DNA from: Orychophragmus violaceus
Taxonomy: Eukaryota > Streptophyta > Magnoliopsida > Brassicales > Brassicaceae
Assembly (NCBI GenBank): GCA_030180135.1
Contig: CM058239.1
Coordinates: 66,037,823-66,101,822 of the forward strand
DNA: 64,000 nucleotides
Reading direction: 5' to 3'
Part shown: piece after piece, positions 30,654 through 40,879 of the stretch
How positions within the stretch are numbered: position 1 is the stretch's first letter
Layout of the letters: every line of letters starts with the position of its first letter
Notes under the pieces: generated by a model
The model's database searches: none
Seen by the model: only the letters and a program-made list of their open reading frames with translations
Told to the model about the DNA's origin: nothing
Program-made: the position numbers and the translations under genes

Positions 30654-31336
30654 TGAAGGAATTTCTAGCAGTTCTAATCAGGATTAGCAACCCCAGTCTG
30701 ATTTCCCAGCCTAGGATCTAAGGTTCATGTAATTGAATCTAACAGATCTCGAGATTACCTAATGAATATGCAGCGGAAGTGTTTGCAGATAATCGAGATC
30801 ACGAAGCGCCTCAAATGCTGCGCCTCTACTGGTATCCACACGCACACAAACTAGACCGCAGGGATGCTAGTGCCTTACAGAGATCTAATCTCCAGAGAGG
30901 TTTATTTCTGTGTTCTGGTGGCTGTAAATTAGGTTTTGGGACGAGTTTAGGTCGACCATATATCTTATATATGTCGGCTTAAACCACAACGGAATTAACC
31001 AACGATTAAACCGAATTAATCTGATTAATCCGCGAGTGCATCGATCGATGCAATATCTGCAACGATCGATGCTCCCCAGAACATTGATATCGAATGCATA
31101 TCACATATGCATTTACTGGATCATTACATTAATGATCAACCTCGTCTTTAACGCCCAGTTTGCTTAGGTGTGTGACCCTGTAGGATCATATAACACTAGC
31201 AACGAGTTCTCAACTCATTGATCATAAGTGGCTTCTAGCAAAGCATTATGACTACCTAGTGTTATGTGATTGTCTCATCTCGACTATACGACTTTCACTT
31301 AGAGCAAGTACAATAGATTTCAGGACATTCCCAACA
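30654..31336 (-). repeat. 3' LTR of Copia-2
   Basis: Plus strand TGAAGGAATTTC to CATTCCCAACA. About six mismatches to the other LTR, all within the first 260 bases on this strand. A palindrome pair is at 31038-31072. Confidence 0.93.
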
Positions 31337-32164
31337 ATCTTCCACTTGTACTGGAATCATCTATTCCTTTCATCCCTTTGTAGCTATATCTCAATCTAGC
31401 ATAAGGCAAGCTCTGTGTCATCCTTATTCAACCAGATTACGTTTATCGAATCCCGATTTGTACTGATGAAAAACAAACGACTGACAATCACCTCGTTTGA
31501 GCGCGGCCACACATTTCCAGTATCAAATCTTCGATAGGCCCAGAGATATTTAACTCCTGTTATATAGGAGGTACAAATCCCATCTTGTCCCATCCATGTC
31601 TCTTTCATATTTCATGATGCGCCTAATCAGTGTCTTTATAATCACCAGTTACGGCTGACGTTTGACAAAGTCAAGACGAACCAATCCATATCAGAGAGGA
31701 CATGATGGACTCAGGTCTTAGGACTAAACTCTTTTGTCGTAATGAGAAACTCTTATGACACTAATATAACATCTTGTAGAGTTCTCATTAACGGGTCAAG
31801 TCCGATCATGTGTTCTCTAACACATATCTATGTGATTGACTTTAATAAACTTATTAATGACTCCATGAAACATGGTCATCAGTCACCTCACATACTAGTC
31901 TCACGTGGTTGTTAATGTCCCACGTTAACAACCTCGACCAGGGACCATTATAATTTATGTCATTTATTGTTTATAGGGTTTCATGATCAAGTCACATACT
32001 TGATGGCCTATAAAATGTCATAAATTACTTTGGAACATTATATATATTTAATTAACACAATTAAATAATGCTGAAACAATTTCATTAAAATAACACAATC
32101 AAATTATGTTTTACGAACATCAAGTCATAACTAAAACCAAATACAACTCCCACTGAAATCAAGA

Positions 32165-32995
32165 TCATATCTTAAGAAATCTAATGCCTACAGCAGTTGT
32201 ATGAAACTCATGCTTAGGCCTTGGGAGAGGCTTGGTCAGTGGATCAGCAACATTCTCATCCGTCGGGACTCTGCTGATCTTCACATCTCCTCTATTCACA
32301 ATATCACCGATAAGGTGATATCGCCTTTCTATGTGTTTGGATTTCTGGTGTGATCTAGGTTCCTTTGCTTGCGCAATGGCTCCATTGTTGTCACAATACA
32401 AAGCCACTGGCTCAGAAATGCTAGGAATCACACCAAGTTCAGTGATGAATTTCTTGATCCAAACAGCCTCCTTTGCCGCTTCAGAAGCAGCGAGGTACTC
32501 AGCTTCAGTTGTGGAATCTGCTACAGTGTCCTGCTTGGAACTCTTCCAGCTTACTGCACCGCCATTCAGGCAGAAGATGTAACCAGATTGCGATCGGAAA
32601 TCATCTTGATCTGTCTGAAAACTTGCGTCTGTGTAACCACTTACTACCAGCTCATCACTTCCTCCATACACCAAGAATTTATCTTTAGTATTTCTCAAAT
32701 ACTTCAGAATATTCTTGACTGCTGTCCAGTGACTTTCACCTGGATCCGATTGGTATCTACTCGTCATGCTTAAAGCACAAGCAACATCTGGACGAGTACA
32801 GAGCATGGCATACATGATGGATCCCAACGCCGAGGCATAGGGAATCCTACTCATGCGATCTCGCTCAGCAGGTGTCTCAGGACACTGCTTCTTGCTGAGA
32901 CTTATGCCATAAGACATTGGTATAAAGCCCTTCTTGGAATCTTGCATTCTGAACCTGTGTAAGACTTTATCGATATAAGTGTCTTGACAGTCCAA
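32165..32995 (-). pseudogene. Copia-2 pol, RT end and RNase H
   Basis: 276 codons continue gag-pol after the frameshift: end of the RT (SRIPYASALGSIMYAMLCTR) and full copia RNase H with TDASFQTD, TTEAEYLAASEA and YCDNNGAIAQAKEP, all catalytic acids present. Ends 12 bases before the purine motif at about 32,146-32,157. The shift comes from loss of two bases at about 32,990 (GACAGTCC where the sister copy has GACACAGTCC). Confidence 0.9.
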
Positions 32996-35900
32996 TCAAC
33001 TTGTTTGATCTATCTCTATAGATTCTTATTCCAAGAATATACGCGGCTTCTCCCATGTCTTTCATTGAAAAACAACTTCCGAGCCAAGTCTTAACAGACT
33101 ATAACAACGGAACGTCATTTCCGAGAAGAAGTATGTCATCTACATACAACACGAGAAATGCAACTGCGCTCCCACTAGTCTTCTTGTAAACACATGGTTC
33201 TTCTTCGCTTCTGATGAAATCAAACTTTTTGACTGCTTCATCAAAACGAAGATTCCAACTCCGAGATGCTTGCTTCAATCCATAAATGGATCAATGAAGT
33301 TTGCATACTTTCCTAGCTGCATTTGGATCGATGAAACCTTCGGGTTGTGTCATGTACACATCCTCTTCCAGAATTCCATTAAGGAAAGCTGTTTTCACGC
33401 CCATTTGCCAGATCTCATAATCATAATGAGCAGCTGTTGCTAGGAGAATCCGAATGGATTTAAGCATGGCGACAGGTGAATAGGTTTCTTCATAGTCAAT
33501 ACCATGAATTTGTTTGAAACCTTTTGCCACTAGCCTTGCTTTATATATCTGAATATTTCCATCCACATCAATTTTCTTCTTGAAAATCCATTTACACTCA
33601 ATGGGTCTTGCACCATCGGGTAAATCAACCAAAGTCCATACTTGGTTCTGTGACATGGATCCCATTTCGGATTCAGCGGCTTTCAGCCACTTTGCGGAGT
33701 CAGGGCTCATCATTGCTTCTTCGAAATTTGCTGGCTCGTCACTGTCAATGATCAACAAATCATGACAATTGGTTACGAGAAATCCATATCTCTCGGGTTC
33801 GTGACGGATCCTTTCGGATCGGCGAATTTCAGGCTCTACAGGCGCCGTCTCTACAACTCTTTGTAGATCCAACTGTTGCTCTTCCTCTACGGGTTGAGCA
33901 ATTTCCTGCGGTTCTCGAACTTCTTCGAGTTGTACTTTACTCCCACTGTTTCTCTTGGAAAGAAACTCTCTCTCAAGAAAAACGCAGTTCCGAGCAACAA
34001 ACACTTTGTTCTCGGATTGGTTGTAAAAGTAGTAAGCCTTGGTTTCCTTAGGATAACCAACGAAGTAGCACTTGTCTGATTTGGGTTCGAGCTTATCTGT
34101 AATTAATCGCTTAACATAAGCTTCACAACCCCAAATCTTCAGGAAAGACACACTCGGAACATTTCCAGTCCACATCTCATGTGGTGTCTTTGCAACTGAT
34201 TTTGACGGAACCCTATTAAGTGTAAACGCAGACGTTTCTAGAGCGTATCCCCAAAAGGATAATGGAAGAGTTGAGAGACTCATCATTGACCGAACCATAT
34301 CTAATAAAGTCCGATTTCTCCTCTCAGACACGCCATTCCATTGTGGTGTTCCAGGAGGAGTGAGTTGTGAAACAATTCCACAATCTCTCAAATGATCACT
34401 GAATTCTTGGCTTAAGTATTCTCCTCCACGATCTGATCGAAGAGCCTTAATACTTTTGCCAAGTTGATTCTGTACTTCATTTTGGAATTCTTTGAACCGT
34501 TCAAAAGATTCCGACTTATGTCTCATTAAATAGACATAGTCATACCTGCTGAAATCATCAGTGAAGGTAATGAAGTATCGAAAATTTCCTCTGGCACTTG
34601 TGCTCATTGGGCCGCATACATCTGTATGTATAAGGCCCAATAGGTCACTGGCTCTTTCATTTTGTTTGTGGAAAGGCGCCTTTGCCATTTTGCCTAGTAA
34701 ACAAGACTCACATTTCTCACATGATTCATAATCAAATGAGCCCAAAAGCCCATCACTATGGAGCTTTTGAATCTGTTTCTCGTTTATGTGGCCCAAACAA
34801 CAATGCCAAAGAAAAGTCTGATTCGTGTCATTTGATTTGAATCTCTTGGTGTTAATGTTATAGATTGGTGCAGTTTGGTTTAAAACATAAAGCCCATTCT
34901 CTAATGGGCTGCTACCATAAAATATATCATTGTAATCAAAAGAACAACATTTATTCTTAATTGAAAACTGATATCCTTCCACATCCAAAATAGGAATGGA
35001 AATAATATTTCTGCTTATAGCAGGTACATAGTAGCAATTATTAAGCTTTAAAACCAAACCAGAAGGTAAAGACAAGTTATATGTTCCTACGGCTAATGCA
35101 GCAACTCTTGCTCCATTCCCCACGCGCAGGTCCACTTGTCCCTTTTCCAACTTCCTACTGTTGCTTAGGCCCTGCATATTTGTACAAATATGAGCACCAC
35201 AGCCGGTATCCAATACCCAAGAAGTTGAACCAGAAGTAGTAACATTTACTTCTATAACATAAATACCTGAAGATGAAGTCTCGAAATTCTTCTTCTTCTT
35301 CTTCTTCTCTTCCAAGAATTTGTTGCAATTTCTCTTCCAATGCCCAAGCTCTTTACAGTATTGGCACTTATCAGTCTCAGATGGGCCCGGCTTGGGCTTT
35401 GGGGCTGGCGCCGGCGTGTCCTGGTTCTCAACCGGGACTGCCTTGCCCTTTCCCTTGCCTTTGCCAAGTTTCTTAAACTTCTTACCCCCTTGTACCATAA
35501 GTACATTAGGAGTGCCCTTCTTGATATTTGGCTCAGCTGTCTTGAGCATGCCATGCAGCTCAGTCAATGTCTTTGTCAAGTTATTCATGTTATAGTTCAT
35601 AACAAACTGATCATAACTTGACGGCAGTGACTGCAGAATGATGTCAGTAGCTAACTCTTGGCTAATGGGACAATCCAGCTTCCCCAGGTTATCAATATAA
35701 CCCATCATCTTAATGACATGAGGACTGACTGGACTGTCCTTTGGTAGCTTGCATTCAATGAGAGATTTAACCGTCTGGTATCTCTCAGTTCTTGCTTGCT
35801 CCTGAAACATACTTTTCAAGCTAGTGATCATCTCCACGGGCGACTCCACGTTCTCGTATTGCTTCTGAAAATCCGAGTTCATGGTAGCCAACATGAGACA

Positions 35901-36128
35901 ATTCACATCGACCACATCATTAGAATGCTTATCCCAAGCATTCCTTTCTGCATGTGGAGCATTGGCTCTCGGTTTTTCAGGGAGAGCATTTTCAAGGACA
36001 TAGTCCCGCTTCTCCTGCTTTAGAACAATTCTCAAGTTCCGATACCATTCGAGAAAATTCGATCCATTTAACTTGTCCTTCTCAAGGACGGATCGCAGGG
36101 AGAAAGAATTGTTATGAGTAGCAGTCAT
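32996..36128 (-). pseudogene. Copia-2 gag-pol, main part with nonsense codon
   Basis: The frame opens at 36128, two bases after a predicted splice acceptor. It runs 945 codons through gag (CCHC knuckle from C255: CQYCKELGHWKRNC), protease (WVLDTGCGAH), integrase (HTDVCGP, SDRGGEY, NGVSERRN) and the RT fingers. It stops at about 33,291 where CGA (Arg in KLHRSIYGLKQ of sister copies) is TGA. The frame then continues through the YVDD region (about 33,140) to the frameshift near 32,990. A C-to-T change at a CpG fits deamination of a methylated site. Apart from these two lesions the gene looks complete. Confidence 0.92.
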
Positions 36129-36713
36129 AGCTGAGAATCATAGAAAAGAAAAGGTTTAGTTATGATGTTCAAGAAATGAGAAATCTTAACTTTTAAGAAA
36201 ACTCGCATTATATTCAATCAATGCTTCCTCAGATGAATATAATGATCCAAGATCCATACTTCACTAAACTTGAGTGAGCCACTGGCTATCACCCAAATTT
36301 AGCTATATAGGTAAGCAACAACTTTGCTAGTTATATCCAATATAACTCTTGGTTGTGGATCGACATCTCATGTCCAATCCACCTGATGTCTCTGGGCCCA
36401 AAACGATTTTGATAGCCCAGTCAAGTAAACCAATCACTTCAGTCACGTAATTGTCGATGTCTTGCACTGCAAGTCCATCAACACGATTACCTCTGCCTTA
36501 CTCATGAAATTGTGGACATCTTGCACTGCAAGTCTGTCACACAACTAAATGGGTCTTGACAGTTGACAAGATTGGAAAGACATCAAGTACACTTGATATT
36601 TGGTTGAGGAACGGAACCATTTAAAACGTTCAGTTTTACTATGTTTTAATTCTTATAATTAATTAATCCGCGATGACCGATCAATCCAATTGATCCGGTT
36701 TTGAATACCGGTC

Positions 36714-37038
36714 AGTGTCGATCGATGCTACGTTAGCATCGGTCGATGCCAACCTTATCAAGTCAATCGCCATTAAACCATTCACAGTGTTCGACCATCT
36801 TTAACCAAGCTCGATAACCGGTCCAATCCAATTGAACCGATCCAACAATCTCGCGAGGCTGTGTCGATCGATGCAACAATTGCAGCGATCGATACTAGGC
36901 GAAAACTATGTTTATTTGGGTTTTCGCCCTGCATCGATCGTTGCCGGATTGGCAACGATCGACACCATGCGAAAAACCCTAAATTTATTCGGGTTTTCGC
37001 TCTGTGTCGATCGATGCCCGATTGGCAACGATCGACAC
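36714..37038. repeat. CGATCG palindrome pairs in Copia-2 leader
   Basis: Four pairs: 36714-36750, 36861-36895, 36931-36966, 37003-37038. In the third, TCGATCGTTGCC (36934-36945) and GGCAACGATCGA (36951-36962) form a perfect 12-bp stem with a 5-base loop. The others form slightly imperfect stems with 5-9 base loops. Copies within a pair may be separated by GGATT, CGATT or AACAATT. Confidence 0.85.
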
Positions 37039-37186
37039 TATGCGAAAAACCTTAAAACGTTTTCGAACAAAACCCTAAACTAGGTTACTTTGATCAAAAC
37101 GAGTTTTAGCATGCTTGTATCAATTATACAAAGATCTAGATTCAACTAATCTAATCATCATGCTACAGATTCAATGGTACCCTAAT

Positions 37187-37198
37187 GCTCTGATACCA
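37187..37198 (-). promoter_or_regulatory. Primer-binding site of Copia-2
   Basis: The plus strand reads GCTCTGATACCA, so the minus strand has TGGTATCAGAGC, one base from the LTR. Initiator tRNA-Met type. Confidence 0.92.
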
Positions 37199-37199
37199 C

Positions 37200-37882
37200 T
37201 GAAGGAATTTCTAGCAGTTCTAATCAGGATTAGCAACCCTAGTCTGAATTTCCAGCCTAGGATCTAAGGTTCATGTAATTGAATCTAACAGATCTCGAGA
37301 TTACCTGATGAATATGCAGCGGAAGTGTTTGCAGATAATCGAGATCATGAAGCGCCTCAAATGCTGCGCCTCTACTGGTATCCACACGCACACAAACTGG
37401 ACCGCAGGGATGCTAGTGCCTTACAGAGATCTAATCTCCAGAGAGGTTTATTTCTGTGTTCTGGTGGCTGTAAATTAGGTTTTGGGACGAGTTTAGGTCG
37501 ACCATATATCTTATATATGTCGGCTTAAACCACAACGGAATTAACCAACGATTAAACCGAATTAATCTGATTAATCCGCGAGTGCATCGATCGATGCAAT
37601 ATCTGCAACGATCGATGCTCCCCAGAACATTGATATCGAATGCATATCACATATGCATTTACTGGATCATTACATTAATGATCAACCTCGTCTTTAACGC
37701 CCAGTTTGCTTAGGTGTGTGACCCTGTAGGATCATATAACACTAGCAACGAGTTCTCAACTCATTGATCATAAGTGGCTTCTAGCAAAGCATTATGACTA
37801 CCTAGTGTTATGTGATTGTCTCATCTCGACTATACGACTTTCACTTAGAGCAAGTACAATAGATTTCAGGACATTCCCAACA
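37200..37882 (-). repeat. 5' LTR of Copia-2
   Basis: 683 bases, partner of 30654-31336. TATATAAG box on the minus strand at about 37510-37518, palindrome pair 37584-37618. The LTR reads TGTTGGGAATGTCC at its minus-strand start. Confidence 0.93.
37510..37518 (-). promoter_or_regulatory. TATA box in Copia-2 5' LTR
   Basis: The minus strand reads CATATATAAGATATATGG. The same string is in both LTRs of this copy and in Copia-4. It lies about two thirds into the LTR on the minus strand, consistent with a U3/R border. Confidence 0.65.
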
Positions 37883-39904
37883 CCGAGTAGCGGCTATTTT
37901 TGTCCTTGCAAGTCCGACTCGTATAATGTTTCTTTTGGCAGAGATGAGGGGAAAGTTTAGGTGCCCAGTTACTCCTATGATTTTCTTGGTGCGCGCCCGT
38001 CTTCTTCCTTTGGAGTCGGAAAGCCGAGATGAGGCGGCTTGGGAAGACTCTCCGCACAATGCATATGTTCGTGTTGAGTCGTGCTTAGTGGAGGGGTCGG
38101 TAAATGATGAAGTCGTGCTGCCTTTAAAGGTTTTGGATATCATCCAGGCGGAGCCGAGCTTGGAAGTTATGCATGTGGTAAAAACAACATGTCGAAGTGA
38201 TATTCTGAATGTTGGGTTGGGTTCACAACTTATTACTGCTGAGTTGGTATCCGAGCGTCGGACTAATACCGATACATGTGACCATCATTGATAGATGGGG
38301 CAGGACACTGCCCTGCTGCAGACGAGGATACGATAGGTGATGCTCCTCGCAAGATGTTTGTAGTGGAGAAGGGTCCTGCTAGGTTAGCCTCCAAACAGAG
38401 AAGGGTTAGCCGCGGCGAAGGTTTCTTGGGGGATCCGCTGCGGAGGGCCTTGTAGAGGGGACGACTAAGGAACATGGGCTTGAATCTTCGGAGGAGAGTG
38501 TCGACCATATTTTTGAGTACAGGTAATCAAGTGCTGATGTGCCCTTTATGAGTAACAGCAAGGCGTGCACTGACCTGGTACATGCTGTTGCGTTTGGTGA
38601 CTCGATTTCTTATATTGTTGAGGAGATAGTGGAGCCCGAGGGTTTGGCGAGCCTGCTCGTTCAGTGTCAGGTATGTATATACTCTCCCCCCCCCCCTTTT
38701 TTGGGTGAATAAATATTGTTTACGTACAGGTGCTATTCTCCGCGGTCGACTATTCCAAGAGGTCCGAGACTCACATCAAATTAGCGCATGGAGCTTTCGC
38801 TAAGTATCGTCAAGATAATACTCTTATCGGCTCTTGAGACGCATCGTTGAGCTGAAGGAAGTGCTTGAAGAAGGGAGGTGTTGTTTTGCCGAGCTGAATA
38901 TGGTTCAACATGAATTGGAGAGGGAGCGATTCCATGTTACCGAAGTGGACGAGCATCGGCTGACCTTGAGCTTGAGCGAGCTAAACTGTCCAAGCTTGCT
39001 CCTCAACTCTCTGAGCTGAAGGAGAATGTTGCTAGGTTGGAGGAAGGACTTGGGTTGGCCTGGGAAGAGTCTGAGGCTGCTTGTGCTGAGCGGGATGCTC
39101 TATGGAGTGAGAATCCTTGGATTAAGGGGTCGATTGAGAGGGATAAGGCGCACTAGGTTGAGGAGAACAAAAATATCTCCGAGAAGTGGTCGTCTTTGAA
39201 GAAGCAATGAGCGACTTAAATGTGAAATATTTGTGATCACCTGGATGGCCGAGAGAAAACACATACCCTGCTTTTGACCCTTTGGCAGCTGACGGGGATG
39301 CGCGAGGCCTTTGAGGCTATGAAAAAGGAAGATGAACTGGTTGTTCCTGACATCGGATGGAGAAGCTTAATCCGGCCAAGATTAGGTGGACAGTCGTGCT
39401 GAAGAAGATCATTTAGCCTGAGCTCTCTAAGGAAGACCTTACAATCTCTGATGATTCAGCGCCCTCGCTTCAAGGTGGGGAACCATTTCCCCTCCCCACT
39501 TCTGTAATTCGGTCTATTCCGACTCCTCGTCCTACTGCTCTTGCTAATCCTCACTCTTTCTCCTTGCAGGGGAGCTCGCCAACCCTTCCTTGGTATGTAT
39601 GGTACGAACAAGCAGATGTTTACGTCTGGTGATGTGAGTAGTTTTTGAGATGTATGACCGAGTAGCTAGGCCGTGTGTGGTCCTAGTTACCATAGCTCGT
39701 AACCATTCTATTTTTTTGTAATTAATGGGGTAACGCCACTGAATGTTTAATATGAATCCAATTTTTCTTTGAACAATTTCCATTCTCTTCCCTCTTTTTT
39801 TGGTAAAGAATGTGTTGGCTCTCTTTTTTTCGTACTTAAAGTGAGCTAATCGGCTTGACCTAAACATTGAGAATGCTTGGTAATGCAAGACAGAGCTCTT
39901 CTTA

Positions 39905-40210
39905 AACACTAATAGCTATTGTGTTGGGTTGCGAGCGCAAGGCTTCGAATTTTAAGCACTGATTGGTTGTGTGCTTTGCGAGACATGACTCGGTTTTAAG
40001 CATTGAGGATGCTTTTGCGTGAGACAGCGAGGCTTCGACTTTTAAGCACTGATTTGTTGTGTGTTTTGCGAGATAGGACTTGGCTTTGACACTTATTGGT
40101 TGTGTGCCGTGGTGCGAGCTCGTAAGCTCAGCTTTAAAACTGATCATTTGTGTGCCCATGGTTGCGGGCTCGGAAGCCCGGCTTAAGAACTGAAAGTTGT
40201 GTGCTTTCGA
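39905..40210. repeat. Degenerate tandem repeats in the Tat-like 3' region
   Basis: About five diverged units of 50-70 bases contain TTTTAAGCACTGATTGGTTG-like and TTGTGTGCTTTGCGAGA-like phrases. The best pair starts near 39,951 and 40,040. On the minus strand they give a repeated peptide phrase (AKHTTNQCLK, twice). Tat-lineage elements are known for variable tandem repeats in this position. Confidence 0.7.
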
Positions 40211-40879
40211 ATTTGGACTCTTTTTTTTTTTTAGTTCGGGAGATGTCTGTGTTGGGGCTGCTTATGTACCCTTCGATTTGCAGGGATCAAGCCATTCGTG
40301 GTTTGGTTGTTTACATTTGCTAAGTCGCGAAAAGGGGGAGGTCAGGGCCTCAATAGTAGTATCTTTTGAGTATCATCGCGTTCCAGGAACGTGTGATCGC
40401 ACTGCCCCACATCGTTGTTAACTCGTTGACTTCTGGCTTGACTACTTTTAAGATGATTTTAGGGGCTTTCCCAATTAGCGTCGAGCTTGGCTGCCTTACA
40501 CTCAGCCGTTCTTTCAAAAATCTTGTGTAGGACCAGGTCACATTCAATAAAGAATCTGCCCTTAACCTTTTTTCTAGTATTTGAAGCCAACTACTGATAA
40601 TCCTGGATTCAGAGCAGGGACTAATCGTGTTGTTCCTCGAGGAAATCATTTTCACTTAAGATAATGTTTTCGTTAAGGTTGAATGAGTAAAACAACCTCA
40701 GAGGGGGCATTAGTTTCCATACCGTGCGATAGGATAATTGATGTCCTTTTGGTAGATGACCGAGGTGTGGTTTGGTGGGACCATTGGATACCATCTAGCT
40801 CGTCACCCTATAGACCCTTCTTATCGTCCAATCGCTTCTTAAGGCCATTTGTGATTGTTTTATTTATGGCGTCGGCTTT

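Larger units (their letters stand above)
36131..37304 (-). other. Predicted leader intron of Copia-2
   Basis: On the minus strand, donor ATCAG|GTAATC lies in U5 of the 5' LTR (first intron base 37304) and acceptor GATTCTCAG|CT ends at 36131, two bases from ATG 36128. The 1174-base span contains the primer site and four CGATCG palindrome pairs. Upstream ATGs in the leader would be removed. Predicted only. Confidence 0.55.
30654..37882 (-). mobile_element. Copia-2: Ty1/copia retrotransposon, nearly complete
   Basis: 7229 bp on the minus strand. Two 683-bp LTRs differ at about six positions. Target duplication CCGAG at 30649-30653 and 37883-37887. Primer site at 37187-37198, gag start at 36128. 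Its gag-pol has two visible lesions: a CGA to TGA stop near 33,291 and a 2-base deletion near 32,990. It lies in the opposite-strand ORF of the Tat-like element. Protein and 3' region are very close to Copia-4; LTRs share the ends but differ in the CGATCG palindrome block. Confidence 0.93.
30340..39420 (+). pseudogene. Opposite-strand extra ORF of the Tat-like element, split by Copia-2
   Basis: Between the integrase relic and the 3' LTR, coding-like sequence runs on the strand opposite to pol. Upstream of Copia-2 (30,340-30,653) the frames are short. Downstream (37,888 on) there is a 121-codon frame starting at 37926, with FRCPVTPMIFLVRARLLPLE and an acidic Ser/Glu region. After 38,830 come coiled-coil-like stretches rich in Leu/Glu/Arg (ELERERFHVTEVDEHRL, LSELKENVARLEEGL, ESEAACAERDALW). 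The layout of a conserved head and a long coiled-coil tail, located between pol and 3' LTR in antisense, matches the additional ORFs reported for Tat-lineage elements. Several shifts and stops exist. Function of such ORFs is unknown. Confidence 0.5.

Noticed and set aside
35252..35621. Arg/Ser-rich plus- and minus-strand frames over gag of Copia-2 (also 56322-56691, 57961-58311)
   Set aside because: They are shadows of the gag Lys-rich and Pro-rich stretch in other frames.
36714..37038. CRISPR-like regular repeats
   Set aside because: The repeats are palindromic pairs with variable members and irregular spacing in a plant retrotransposon leader; there are no spacers or cas genes.
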